Part shown: piece by piece, positions 10,019-18,875 of the stretch
Layout of the letters: every line of letters starts with the position of its first letter
Position numbering within the stretch: the stretch's first letter is position 1
Assembly: GCA_963786295.1 (NCBI GenBank)
Contig: CAWAYV010000027.1
Location: 1 to 64,000, forward strand
Source: JACCZX01 sp963786295
GTDB lineage: Bacteria > Pseudomonadota > Gammaproteobacteria > Burkholderiales > Burkholderiaceae_F
Length of the DNA stretch: 64,000 bases
Reading direction: 5' to 3'
Program-made: the position numbers and the translations under genes
Notes under the pieces: model-generated
What the model was told of the DNA's origin: nothing
Database searches by the model: none
What the model saw: the letters and a program-made list of their open reading frames with translations, nothing else

Positions 10019-10900
10019 ATGAATGAACTGGTCAAGGCCTTGGTCGCCGCGCGCAAGGAAATCGGCGGCGCAAGAAAAGGCTCAGAGAATCCGCACTTCA
10101 GGAGCAAGTACGCCGATCTATCGGCCGTGATCGACGCGGTGAAGCAGCCGCTGGAAAATCATGGCCTGACTTTCGTGCAAGACATTGACAATCATCACGT
10201 CGTGACAGTAGTGATGCATGAAACCGGGGAGTCACTGCGACTCGCACCCTTTCCAATCATCGCTACCAAACCCGACGCGCAAGGAAACGGTTCGGCGCTC
10301 ACCTATGCACGTCGATACAGCCTGCAAACGGCCCTCGGCGTACCGGCCGAAGATGACGACGGCAACGCAGCGAGCAAAACGACCGGTGAAGTCAAGAAGA
10401 TTCCCTTCGGCGGTGCAATCGGCGCTGAGAGGGCGAGACCTGGAACAAAGAGAAAGTCGAGAAAGTCGTCGCCGCCATCCGACAGCATCTGGGAAGGCGA
10501 CAACGAGTACGGCGTTTTCGAGGAAACGGAAAGTCTCGATTCAGTCGAAAAGCTGGCAGTGTGGACCGCACTCGATTCCAAAGAGCGTTCACGGATCAAG
10601 AAGATCGAGTCAGAACACCGCAAGGCATCGGCTCAAACAGCGATCGTAAGGACACCACTAGGAGACAACATGTCATTTCGACACAAAGACGGAACAGGAG
10701 CGCTGTTCCGCAACTATCAAAAGGGCAACGACCGCGCGCCGCGTTATCGAGGCGAATTGATGATTAATGGGATCCCCTACGAGCTTGCCGCTTGGGTCAA
10801 AGATGGAGCAAGAGGCGCGTTTTTAAGTCTATCCGCGCAGGTCAAAGACAGGCGGGATGGGCAGCGCGCCGATGCGCAAACGTTAGACGTGCCGTTCTAA
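10019..10900 (+). CDS. ERF-family single-strand annealing protein, read through into a small downstream protein
   Basis: Residues 1-120 match the ERF superfamily of phage and plasmid recombinases that anneal complementary single strands: NELVKALVAARKEIGG, PHFRSKYADLSAVIDAVK, LTFVQDIDNHHVV and NGSALTYARRYSLQTALGVP. The RBS AAGGAG sits 7 bases before ATG. The middle (about 120-205) is charged linker ending SLDSVEKLAVWTALDSKERS, typical for the tail of such proteins. The last 76 residues, from MSFRHKDGTG, form a second unit that has its own RBS and start at 10670. A TAA in another frame at 10647-10649 lies just before that RBS, so the original ERF gene probably ended there and a one-base shift near 10610-10640 made the apparent fusion. 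Confidence 0.75.
   Translation: MNELVKALVAARKEIGGARKGSENPHFRSKYADLSAVIDAVKQPLENHGLTFVQDIDNHHVVTVVMHETGESLRLAPFPIIATKPDAQGNGSALTYARRYSLQTALGVPAEDDDGNAASKTTGEVKKIPFGGAIGAERARPGTKRKSRKSSPPSDSIWEGDNEYGVFEETESLDSVEKLAVWTALDSKERSRIKKIESEHRKASAQTAIVRTPLGDNMSFRHKDGTGALFRNYQKGNDRAPRYRGELMINGIPYELAAWVKDGARGAFLSLSAQVKDRRDGQRADAQTLDVPF
10670..10900 (+). CDS. Small mobile-element protein with internal start, downstream of ERF
   Basis: 76 residues beginning MSFRHKDGTGALFRNYQKGN and continuing APRYRGELMINGIPYELAAW, GARGAFLSLSAQVKDR. The pattern 'YRGE-hydrophobic-ING-x-YELAAWVK-G-x-FLSL' resembles short beta-rich proteins common beside phage and plasmid recombination genes, which may bind DNA, but I know no assigned function. 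AGGAG at 10660-10664, five bases before ATG, is a strong RBS and supports independent translation. It shares its frame with the ERF reading, so it could also be made as a fusion. Confidence 0.55.
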   Translation: MSFRHKDGTGALFRNYQKGNDRAPRYRGELMINGIPYELAAWVKDGARGAFLSLSAQVKDRRDGQRADAQTLDVPF

Positions 10901-11122
10901 TTGCTCGCAGTGGCGCGAATGTCTTCAGTTGCAGGTACGACGTAAGGGAGGACCTATTCTGTTCTTAGCGGTGGTGCCATTCGGTTAGCCATTACGCGAC
11001 AGCTCACTTGAGAAAAGCATGCGGCAGCATACGATCCATGAACAGCATGCATGCGTACGTTGAGTACCGCCTTCGTTTTTGACCCGCTAGGCTCGGGGCG
11101 TTAAAGGGAGAAAGTGGGTTTG

Positions 11123-11158
11123 GCAGCCAGCTCTGTGAATCTTCTCATTGCTGGCTGC
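11123..11158 (+). terminator. Inverted repeat, possible terminator after the ERF operon
   Basis: Arms GCAGCCAGC (11123-11131) and GCTGGCTGC (11150-11158) are perfect complements around 18 bases and are followed by TTCCTT. It could end transcription from the ERF genes 220 bp upstream or from the minus-strand gene to its right, but the loop is long and the T-tract poor. The rest of 10901-11178 shows nothing recognisable. Confidence 0.4.
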
Positions 11159-11178
11159 TTCCTTACCGACCCATGCGA

Positions 11179-12145
11179 TCAATGAAGCATGCGAGGCACC
11201 GCGCAGTCTTCAGATAGCGCGCTCATGAGCAATAGAGGATGCATCCAGCGCAACTCACGCACTCGCGCTTTGGCACGAGTTCCAGACCCGTGTGCATGCC
11301 AGTGAGCACGCTGAAAGACTGGCGTACCGAACACACCTGACGCAACGTTGGAGCCCGTACTGCGCGAATAGAGTGCTTGAAGGGCGATCCCACTGCTGCA
11401 TCCGGCGGTCCAATCCTCGATGTGATCTCGAGCTATTGGCAGGCTGGCCACATCGCAATTGGCAATCGGTTCGATGCGCTCGGACACGGGGCGCAGGTCC
11501 CGGCTGTTTGAGCAGAGATACAAGAGCAGCTGCAACGCCAACACCACCAACGCTGGATCTGAGCCCACCATGGCGTAGTCCTTCAAGGCGTCGCGCAAGT
11601 CTGTGCACGCAAAGGGGAAAGTGCACCACGTCTTCGAAAGAGAGTCTCTTCCTGCGTACTCTCAATGAGCGTTACGAATACGAAATTGGCCTGAAAGACT
11701 TCGAGATCAGGCCACTTACCGTCGTCGCAATGCGTCTTCATCCAGCGGGTGCGGTGTCCTGATCGATCAGCGGTATGAAAGAGCAGGCCGCGGAGCTGCG
11801 ACGGATCATCTGTATTCGCTGGCAAGTGGCACATAGAAAGACCAAGCTGGGATGTGCTCCAGGACGCTGCCAGGAAGGACTTCGATCCAACGCGGTTACA
11901 CGAAGCGCTTCGACCATGGCTTCGGGCATGTGATACAGAAGTTTCGTCTTGCGCCATGAAGCCATGGCTCGCGCGGCGTCTACTTCGCCAGACATGGTCA
12001 TCTCTGAGATACAGATCCGCATCGCCGGGCTGTCCTCGGCATCTGTTGCCGTCGACGAACTCCATTTAGGCGATACGATCCGCAACATTGCTAGCGACGA
12101 CGAGTGAGCTTCATAGAGAGCAAACGCATCCTTTCGAGGTCGCAA
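11179..12145 (-). pseudogene. Unknown gene, frameshifted, downstream of a decayed integrase
   Basis: No single frame is open, but consecutive minus-strand frames give protein-like text: MLRIVSPKW, DAEDSPAMRICISEMTMSGE, LLYHMPEAMVEALR, then NFVFVTLIEST, LSFEDVVHFPLCVHRLARRL, and finally LRDALKDYAMVGSDPALVVL and LPIARDHIEDWTAGCSSG to a stop at 11179. Joined, they would encode about 310 residues. I recognise no family. It lies 120 bp beyond the integrase gene in the same direction and probably belonged to the same mobile element. Confidence 0.4.
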
Positions 12146-12265
12146 GGTTCGTGCAGCTAGCTCCTCCTTGTCTATCAGTTGCCAGAGTCTTAGGGTATCG
12201 ACGCTCGAGCGAAGTAATTACCATTTCCAGCAAATCGATGATGGGCGGCTGCAACTTTTCGTCGA

Positions 12266-13241
12266 TCATCGTTGCACCTCACTCTTGGCTTTCAAGATTC
12301 TTCCGCAGTAGTTCGTTACGATGCCTTCGCGCGAATGTCCGAGATGCCTGGCTATTTCTAGGCGCACATTCCGATCAGCCTCTCGGTTGAAGAACGGTCC
12401 ACTACGCACGGGAGATGGCACATTTGCAAGCTTTTCGTATTGATCGTTGGCCCATTGATGCCGCAAGCCATGCGCTGTGATGCCACGCGCCTTGCGCGTA
12501 ACGCCGAACTTTCTTAGCACCGTATAGAAGCGGTTTTGATTCTGGTGTAGCTTGAGATCGGGCCGACCGAGGTGAGCTGAGTCGACAGCCGCGACGCGCC
12601 GCGCGAGTGCAATTGCATCTCGCTTGCGATCGCTGTCGATGGCGTTGCTTCGTGGCCGGCCTCCCTTGGTGCCACGCAGAAGCGTCAACTGCTGTGTCTC
12701 GTTATTCACGTCCTGAAATGGCCTGAAGGAGATTGCTTCCTTCACCCGAAGACCAAAGGCAAGGCACATTGCGAGCTGCGCTCCGACGAACTGATCGGCG
12801 GCGACAATCCTGGAAATCAGTTCTTCGCCGTCGACGCCCTGCGCCGACCAGCTACGGTCTGTCGCTGGCGGCGTGCTTGCGTTTTACCAGCGCAGGATCT
12901 CTCACGCACGCGGTGGACTCGGGGACCATTCCTTTCTTGCCGATCCACCTCGCAAAAGCGCGCAGATAGCTGAGGTAGATTCTGAAGTGTGCCGGGCGAC
13001 AGTCCCCGCGCCGCGTAGCGATCAACCATGAACTGGATGTGGGTACTGCGTAACCCGTCCGGCAGCACCTTGTAGCAGCATTGCTCGTTGACCATAGTTC
13101 CTCGAAGAACGAGTGAAGAAAAATGGCTCGCTCATGCCGCGTCTTGGATCCGACGCTCTTTGGTTTGACGGCGTGTCGGTCATTGTTGCGATCGATGATG
13201 TCTTGAAGTTGTCTTCTACGGCTCGCAAACTGTTCCATCAC
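12266..13241 (-). pseudogene. Tyrosine integrase of an integrative element, frameshifted
   Basis: Read across frames on the minus strand: N-terminal SAM-like domain (QFASRRRQLQDIIDRNNDRH, TRHERAIFLHSFFEELW, then IQFMVDRYAARGLSPGTLQ, then IYLSYLRAFARWIGKKGMVP), followed by WSAQGVDGEELISRIVAADQ, LAMCLAFGLRVKEAISFRPF, RGTKGGRPRS, and the catalytic parts HGLRHQWAND (HxxR) and ARHLGHSREGIVTNYCG (GH and the Tyr nucleophile). This matches integrases with Phage_int_SAM_2/Integrase_1 domains. Frame changes occur near 13090, 12985 and 12850. The missing frame makes it inactive as read; the catalytic residues themselves are retained. Confidence 0.7.
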
Positions 13242-14192
13242 TTTCTCCTCAGGCGCTGCCAGTCAGGCGCGCGTATCAATGCAATCGGATGAACCGGTCA
13301 GTGCGGCCAACGACCCGGTTCCCGATCGTTGACTACCAAAGCGTGTGTCCGGCATCGGCAGCCGCTTTGAGGTGCCGCCGATGAGTGTTCAGGTTCTCCC
13401 GCTCGCGCGAGAAGGCGTTTCTTCAAAACGTGCATGCGAGCAGCGGACGGGATTTCGCCTCGTCAACTGTCATCCGCGTGTGCGGATCCCTGCGGTGACA
13501 TCTGCAGGTGCGACCGAGCGGTAAGCTCGGCATCTTTGAAACGGATTTCGTTTCTGTCATGCCCCGTTGTGTGAACTCGCACCTGCCAACGGTGCGGCAC
13601 AACGGTTCGTGGTCATCCAGGCGGGCGCCTCTAGGGCGCACCGCGTGGCAGCGTCGGATTACGAACGCTTACCCACGAACGGCAGACTGACTCCAGTGAT
13701 GATGTCCAGCCCTTCAAGGGCCGAATCTGTCCGGAACGACCGGTCGACGATGCGGAGCAATAGCTCGCATCAAGCTTCGATGGGTCTTGCTCAGATCAGG
13801 ACAGGCGCCTGATCAAACTTCTGGGGGATTACTCCCTTTCAGGCTGGTTCACAGCTTAAGGTGGGTTCGGCCTTTCGGCCACGCGACCGCGTTGAGTACG
13901 AGAGAATCATCAAGCGAAAAATGGTCTCTCGTCAAGCAAAATTTTCTTGCATCAAGGTGCGTTCAGGTTTAGTACGCGCTGAAAACGCTTGAGCCACGCG
14001 GCTGAAGAGGTACCTCAGGTTGGGAATCAGAATGTTGGTTGTCACGTTGGTCTTCCAGAGACAGCCTTTCGCTTCTCAAACGCTGAACGTAGTTGTCTGG
14101 AGTTGTCTCTTAGATCTCACTGAGAGACAACTGCCGCGATAGCCCGTGTGTGATCTAAAACCGTGAGGCCACTCCTGCCAAAGACCAGCCCT
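13242..14192. other. Gene-poor stretch of the mobile region
   Basis: About 950 bp with only short, unconvincing open frames on both strands. It holds several small palindromes (for example ACCGAGCGGTAAGCTCGG near 13513) and the tandem half-site repeat at 14091-14132 listed separately. I see no tRNA, no recognisable protein and no phage attachment repeat. It may be decayed element DNA. Confidence 0.4.
14091..14132. promoter_or_regulatory. Tandem half-site plus perfect inverted repeat (possible operator)
   Basis: AGTTGTCTGG (14091-14100) is followed directly by AGTTGTCTCT (14101-14110), which is repeated in inverse as AGAGACAACT (14123-14132) around 12 bases. Two direct half-sites plus one inverse half-site is the pattern of an operator, partition site or recombination-directionality site of a mobile element. 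No T-tract follows, so a terminator is unlikely. Confidence 0.45.
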
Positions 14193-14450
14193 CTAGCCGA
14201 CAGGCGCTTTGAGAGCGGACAGCACGAAAGCCAAGAGCCGGTCTTCAGCGGTGCGCAGGGGATAACGCGCTACTTGCTGATCAATGGCCTCTGTCACCTT
14301 CGCGCCTGCTTCAGGCCATAGAGGGCCTGCAGCAGCGGAGATTGAGATACTGAACAGCCCGAGGGACTTAAAGACGATCGCATCGCATGCCCGCACTGCA
14401 CGAAGAGAATCGTGCCTCGCATCGTCATTGTCCGAGGGGTTCTTACACAT
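14193..14450 (-). CDS. Possible small hypothetical protein
   Basis: 85 codons. The C-terminal half (GPLWPEAGAKVTEAIDQQVA and TAEDRLLAFVLSALKAPVG) is amphipathic and protein-like, while the first 35 residues are not convincing and overlap a plus-strand zinc-ribbon frame on the other strand. Possibly only the distal part is real, reached through a frameshift. No known family. Confidence 0.3.
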   Translation of the reverse strand: MCKNPSDNDDARHDSLRAVRACDAIVFKSLGLFSISISAAAGPLWPEAGAKVTEAIDQQVARYPLRTAEDRLLAFVLSALKAPVG

Positions 14451-14564
14451 TCGGTGTGCCCATTTTGCGGCGGCCAGATCAAGCAGTTCTATTCCGTTTG
14501 GCCTTCCATACTCGCGATGCTCGGCGTGCTCATAGCGTTCGTGATTGTTGGCTGGAATTCGTAG
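14346..14564 (+). CDS. Possible zinc-ribbon membrane protein lacking a visible start codon
   Basis: A plus-strand frame after a TGA at 14343-14345 reads IACPHCTKRIVPRIVIVRGV, LTHSVCPFCGGQIKQFYSV and WPSILAMLGVLIAFVIVGW, ending at TAG 14562-14564. Two CPxC knuckles 19 residues apart followed by one membrane helix is a coherent small-protein design. There is no ATG, GTG or TTG before the first cysteines in this frame, so either the start lies upstream behind a frameshift or this is a remnant. It shares its DNA with the minus-strand frame at 14193-14450. Confidence 0.35.
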   Translation, partial: DTEQPEGLKDDRIACPHCTKRIVPRIVIVRGVLTHSVCPFCGGQIKQFYSVWPSILAMLGVLIAFVIVGWNS

Positions 14565-14585
14565 TGGTGGCCCTGATCTGCTGCC

Positions 14586-14816
14586 TCACTTGACGACCTT
14601 GAGCTTTGCCGGAAGTTTGCGTCCGGTTACCCTTGAAAGCTCCTTCGCGATTCGCTCCAGCAGCTCCGGTCGGTCGTTAGCCAGTGTTTCAACCAGACGA
14701 ACAACTGCTGCGCTGTACTGAGCTTCTGACTTGACGTCGGTCAAGTCGATGCCGAGCTTGCGCGCCTCCTCGATCTCGGCTTCAGTGAATCGAATTTCCT
14801 TTCCGAGCTTGAGCAT
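14586..14816 (-). CDS. Small hypothetical charged helical protein
   Basis: 76 residues beginning MLKLGKEIRFTEAEIEEARK and continuing VKSEAQYSAAVVRLVETLAN and LLERIAKELSRVTGRKLPAK. Entirely charged amphipathic helix, no cysteine, no membrane segment; composition and codon use look natural. It might bind nucleic acid or be an antitoxin-like or plasmid accessory protein, but I do not recognise it. Start at ATG 14816. It sits between the zinc-ribbon remnant and the excisionase gene in the mobile region. Confidence 0.5.
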   Translation of the reverse strand: MLKLGKEIRFTEAEIEEARKLGIDLTDVKSEAQYSAAVVRLVETLANDRPELLERIAKELSRVTGRKLPAKLKVVK

Positions 14817-15277
14817 CTTCGAATTCTGAGCGTCAACCCATTCAGCGGTTCTTCGAAAGGCAACTGCGTGAACCGGAATACACGTCAGGATTGGGCGTGT
14901 TTTCCGGCCTGTGTCTGATTTTGCTTGCGCTGCTCGTTGTGGTGTTGTAGCGTCCTTTGCAAATGCACGATTTCAAGTGCAGTCCGCGAATTTTGAAAGC
15001 GGCGTAGCAGGTCGTTAACTGCCTTAGAAGCGAGTCCCTAGCGGACCAGATAAAGCTCCACGTACGCACAGCCATTGCTGTGACGCAAGAGTGTCTCATG
15101 ACGCGGCTTGTTTTCGAGTCGCGCTGTCACTGAAGGGTAATGCCGCTCGGCGTTACTGTGAATCTCCTCAGCATCGACCGGCATGGAACGGCCACGATGT
15201 TGCGACCCGAATCACTTGCGTTCCAGCGCGCTCATGCCATTGTGACCCAACAGATGCGCGCAGGAGGCGGTCATCTA
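14817..15277. other. Intergenic stretch upstream of the excisionase gene
   Basis: About 460 bp without a convincing gene. A plus-strand frame ending in a TAG near 14950 contains a hydrophobic tail (GLCLILLALLVVVL) but has no start codon. No strong promoter or repeat is obvious to me. Confidence 0.35.
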
Positions 15278-15685
15278 ATGCTCACGGGAAGTCACGTGGC
15301 TATGACAATTCTTCCGCGCCTCATTCGCTACCGCGACGTGCCGACGTATCTCGGCATGGACCGCAATCGCTTCAACGCCGAGGTTCGAGGCTCACTCACC
15401 GAAATTCCGATCGGCGTACAAGGAATCGCCTTCGATCGACTTGAATTGGATGAGTGGGTGGATCAATATATAGCTAGCAACGGGCGTCCCGGTCGAAAGA
15501 AAGGATCGATATGGGACGCAAAAGAACGCCGGGTTTCATCAAACGTGGCGGTATCTGGCACATCGACAAACGCATCAGCGGGCGGCGAATTTGTCAAAGC
15601 ACTGACACGGCTTGCCTCGAAGAAGCAGAACGCTTCCTCGCGAGACTCGCAGAAGGAATCCGGCAAGCAAGAGTCTATGGAGTAA
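15278..15685 (+). CDS. Excisionase/AlpA-like DNA-binding protein
   Basis: About 135 residues. The core RLIRYRDVPTYLGMDRNRFN with IGVQGIAFDRLELDEWVDQY is the MerR/excisionase-type winged helix in which a hydrophobic 'I-x-F-D-R-x-E-L-D-E-W' strand-helix ends the domain. Such proteins bind the ends of an integrated element and steer excision, or act as AlpA-like activators. I chose ATG 15278 because AGGAGG lies 9-10 bases upstream; ATG 15302 is possible. The low-complexity Ser/Lys-rich C-terminus overlaps the integrase gene by 175 bases, so the domain is really only the first 70-75 residues. Confidence 0.65.
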   Translation: MLTGSHVAMTILPRLIRYRDVPTYLGMDRNRFNAEVRGSLTEIPIGVQGIAFDRLELDEWVDQYIASNGRPGRKKGSIWDAKERRVSSNVAVSGTSTNASAGGEFVKALTRLASKKQNASSRDSQKESGKQESME

Positions 15686-16651
15686 GGCCCACTCGAACGT
15701 TCGAACAAGCGGCAGCTAAGTTTGTGCTGGAAAATCAGCACAAGCGAAGCCTTGGCGATGACATCGGACGTTTAAAGCTGCTCATGCCCCGGATAGGTCA
15801 AGTGCCGCTAGACAAGCTCCATAGTGGAACAATGCAGCCATGGGTTGAAGAAAGGCAGCGACAACGAGTTGCCGTGGGAACTATTAACCACGGTCTCAAA
15901 GTCGTTCGTCGCATCCTCAACCTCGCCGCGCAAGAGTGGGTAGATGAGAACGGACTGACTTGGGTTTCGCATGCACCGAAGATCAAGCTACTGCCCGACA
16001 CCAACAAGCGGCAGCCTTATCCGCTCAGTTGGGATGAGCAGGCTCGCTTGTTCAAGGAGCTGCCCAGCCATCTTGGCGCGATGGCCCTGTTTGCTGTCAA
16101 TACAGGGTGCCGCGATCAAGAAGTATGCAAGCTCTGTTGGGAGTGGGAAGTGCAGGTGCCTGAGTTGAAAACTTCCGTCTTCATCATTCCGGGTCGACAT
16201 GTTAAGAACGGCGACGAGCGGCTGATTGTGCTCAATCGTATTGCCAAGTCAGTTGTGGACGCGCAGCGGGGCAAGCACCCGTCACGCGTCTTCACGTACC
16301 AAGGCAAGCCGACGACTCGCATGCTTAACAAGGCGTGGCTACGCGCAAGAAACTGCTGCGGGCCTACCGCAGGTTCGGGTTCATGATCTGAAGCACACAT
16401 TCGGACGTCGTTTGCGTTCGGCCGGTGTGTCGTTTGAGGACAGACAGGACTTGCTGGGGCATCGCTCGTCGAGAATCACAACGCACTATTCCGCCGCCGA
16501 ACTTTCCAAGCTCATCGAAGCGGCGAATCGTGTGTGTGAAGCGGGCGAGCGAAGGCCGGAGCTGGTGGTGTTGCGCAGGAAGTTTGGTGGCTTAGCTCAC
16601 GCAAAACTCCCGCAAGGTCTGCGAACCATGCGGGAGCGGCGTTGCAAGTGA
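15511..16651 (+). pseudogene. Tyrosine site-specific integrase next to tRNA-Phe, one frameshift
   Basis: Begins MGRKRTPGFIKRGGIWHIDK with an Arm-type N-terminal domain, core-binding region QAAAKFVLENQHKRSLGDDI, and a catalytic domain with the first Arg in FAVNTGCRDQEVCKL, a Lys in FIIPGRHVKNGDERL, HDLKHTFGRRLRSAG (HxxR) and LLGHRSSRITTHYS (GH and Tyr). The frame shifts near 16350, between ARN and GLPQVRVHDL; corrected, it is about 380 residues and complete. Its 3' end is 10 bases from the CCA end of tRNA-Phe, the classic position for an integrase whose element uses that tRNA as attB. Overlap with the excisionase gene implies coupled expression. Confidence 0.78.
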
Positions 16652-16660
16652 TTGATTTAT

Positions 16661-16736
<76 letters not shown>

Positions 16737-16839
16737 TGTTGTTAACTGGACGGCGGTTGACGCTTGCAAACTTCACCGTCGCGAAGGGCGCGAAGTATAG
16801 CTGGATGACCGAGCGACCAGCGGCATAATCGCTTGACTC

Positions 16840-18030
16840 ATGGTGGCTTCGTCATTCGACATCGCGGTCGTCGGTACTGGCATTCCGGGACTGGCAACCG
16901 CGTTGGGGTTTGCGCAGCAAGGGCTGAGCGTTGCGCTAATCGGCCCACGGCCGAAACCGTATGCAGCGACGCGCGCACAGCCATTCGATCCTCGCATCTA
17001 TGCGGTTGCGCCAGCCAGCGTGGCGCTGCTTGAAGGTCTGGGTGTTTGGGCCAGTGTCGATCAGCAACGCGTGTGTGCGGTCGAGCACATGCGCGTATTC
17101 GGCGATGACGGGCCGCAGCTGACGTTCGATGCCTACACCGCGACGGTTGAGCGGCTCGCGACCATCGTAGAAGAAAGCGAGCTGTTGCGCGTACTCGATG
17201 CTGCGTGCGGCTTTCAGCCTGCGATCAAGCGAATCCAATCGACGTTTGCTTCGCTTACCGCGCAGCCGGACGCGATGGGCGTCGATCTCGAAGACGGCGG
17301 CTCGCTTACGGCGAAGCTGTTGGTAGGCGCGGACGGTGCGAGCTCTGCGGTGCGTGCGGCGGCCGGTATCAATGCGACCGTAAAGTCGTACGAGCAAACA
17401 GCAGTCGTTGCCAATTTCGGATGCGCTCGGCCGCATTTGAATACCGCGTGGCAATGGTTTACCGATCAGGGGGTCGTTGCTCTATTGCCGCTACCTGGCG
17501 AGCACGTGTCGCTGGTCTGGTCAGCGCCGCAAGAGTTGGCCGCTGAGCTGGCTGCGCTAAGCGCCGATCAACTTGCGAGTCGGGTCACTGAGCGATGCGC
17601 GTCGGCAACGGGAGAATCCACGCCGGTCGGTCAGCTAACCGCGATCGGCGCCGCGCACACGTTTCCGCTGCGGCAGATCAAGGTGTCGTCTCTGATTGCA
17701 TCGCACGCTGCTTTGGTGGGCGATGCGGCGCACGTCGTTCATCCGCTTGCGGGTCAGGGACTGAATCTTGGCTTGCAGGACGTCGCGCTTCTGCTCGAGG
17801 TGGCACGCGCGCGGGAGGCGTTTCGCGATGTCGGCGACGCTGCCGTACTGCGACGCTACGAAAGGGGACGCGCCGAGGCGCTCGGCCTGATGCGATTTAC
17901 GACCGATTCGCTGGCGCAGTTGTTCGCGTTCGAGGATCCACTGGTGCGCCGGCTGCGCAACGCCGGTCTGGCCGCCGTAAACCGCCTGAGTCCTCTAAAA
18001 AACGCCTTAATTCGCCGGGCGCTCGGTTGA
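16840..18030 (+). CDS. UbiH/UbiF/COQ6-family FAD-dependent hydroxylase
   Basis: 396 residues. The N-terminal Rossmann loop reads DIAVVGTGIPGLATALGFAQ, a GxGxxG variant; the DG motif is LLVGADGASSAVRAAAG; the ribose-binding GD motif is AALVGDAAHVVHPLAGQGLN. This is the p-hydroxybenzoate-hydroxylase fold used in ubiquinone ring hydroxylation, with the family-typical LNLGLQDVALLLEV. Which ring position it hydroxylates cannot be told. It is followed 89 bp later by dsbC in the same direction, an arrangement I know from Burkholderiales. Start ATG 16840 puts the Rossmann strand five residues in, as usual. Confidence 0.88.
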   Translation: MVASSFDIAVVGTGIPGLATALGFAQQGLSVALIGPRPKPYAATRAQPFDPRIYAVAPASVALLEGLGVWASVDQQRVCAVEHMRVFGDDGPQLTFDAYTATVERLATIVEESELLRVLDAACGFQPAIKRIQSTFASLTAQPDAMGVDLEDGGSLTAKLLVGADGASSAVRAAAGINATVKSYEQTAVVANFGCARPHLNTAWQWFTDQGVVALLPLPGEHVSLVWSAPQELAAELAALSADQLASRVTERCASATGESTPVGQLTAIGAAHTFPLRQIKVSSLIASHAALVGDAAHVVHPLAGQGLNLGLQDVALLLEVARAREAFRDVGDAAVLRRYERGRAEALGLMRFTTDSLAQLFAFEDPLVRRLRNAGLAAVNRLSPLKNALIRRALG

Positions 18031-18119
18031 ACTGGATCAACGGCAGGTGGTCTACCCTGACCACCTGCTTAGTCTCGTTACACTCCGCGGCTCGCCGCTG
18101 GGATGCCGGAGAACACAAC

Positions 18120-18875
18120 ATGAACCGCTTGATTCGATTCGCTGGCGCGATGGCCCTGTCGCTGGCCTGCTCGATGGCCTGGGCGCAAGCAGCGTCGAAG
18201 CCTGAAAACAAGAACGCGCCGGCTGCCGGTAGCCCGGAAGCTCAGGTCGCTGCGCGCTTTGCCGAGAAAGCCGGTGGCCAGAAGCCGGATCAAGTCTTCA
18301 AAGGTCGCGGTGGTTTGTACGAGGTGTTGATCGGTGGCCAGATTTATTACGTCGATTCCGATGTGACGTTTGTACTCGCCGGGCGAATGTTCGATCCGCG
18401 CACGCGCGAGGATCTAACGCAAAAACGGCTCGATGTCGCGCTGAAGGTCGATTTCAAGTCGCTTCCGCTGGATCGCGCGGTGAAGACGGTTCGCGGCGAT
18501 GGATCGCGCGTAATGGTGACGTTTGAAGACCCCAACTGCGGTTACTGCAAGCGCCTGTGGCAGAACATGGCGGAATTGAAGAACGTGACGATCTACACGT
18601 TCCTGTATCCGATTCTGTCGCCCGACTCGATGGAGAAATCCAAGGCGATCTGGTGCTCGAAGGATCGCGCAGCAAGCTGGGACGAATATATGGTGCAGAA
18701 CAAAGCACCCGCCGCCTCAGCCGATTGCAACAACCCGCTCGAGCAGAACGTTGCACTGGGTCGCGACCTTGGTATCAACGGCACGCCGACGATCGTATTT
18801 GCCGACGGCACACGCGCGGCGGGTGCGATGCCGGTGCCGGCGATCGAGCAGCGACTGGCTGCCGTCAAGAAGTAA
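18120..18875 (+). CDS. dsbC: Thiol:disulfide interchange protein DsbC
   Basis: 251 residues with a Sec signal peptide (MNRLIRFAGAMALSLACSMA, cleaved about WAQA/A). The N-terminal dimerisation domain (VFKGRGGLYEVLIGGQIYYV) precedes the thioredoxin fold with active site CGYC in FEDPNCGYCKRLWQ and the cis-Pro loop GINGTPTIVFADG. DsbC isomerises wrong disulfides in periplasmic proteins and is kept reduced by DsbD. Start ATG at 18120 is preceded by GGAGAACACAAC. Its stop codon directly abuts the stop of the convergent mltA gene (18875/18876) with no space, so transcription of the two probably overlaps. Confidence 0.93.
   Translation: MNRLIRFAGAMALSLACSMAWAQAASKPENKNAPAAGSPEAQVAARFAEKAGGQKPDQVFKGRGGLYEVLIGGQIYYVDSDVTFVLAGRMFDPRTREDLTQKRLDVALKVDFKSLPLDRAVKTVRGDGSRVMVTFEDPNCGYCKRLWQNMAELKNVTIYTFLYPILSPDSMEKSKAIWCSKDRAASWDEYMVQNKAPAASADCNNPLEQNVALGRDLGINGTPTIVFADGTRAAGAMPVPAIEQRLAAVKK

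Noticed and set aside
13242..14192. Several short open frames (60-80 codons) on both strands
   Set aside because: They overlap one another, lack RBSs and show no protein-like pattern.
17595..18119. Upstream extension of dsbC to position 17595
   Set aside because: It runs through the hydroxylase gene in another frame; ATG 18120 gives a normal signal peptide.
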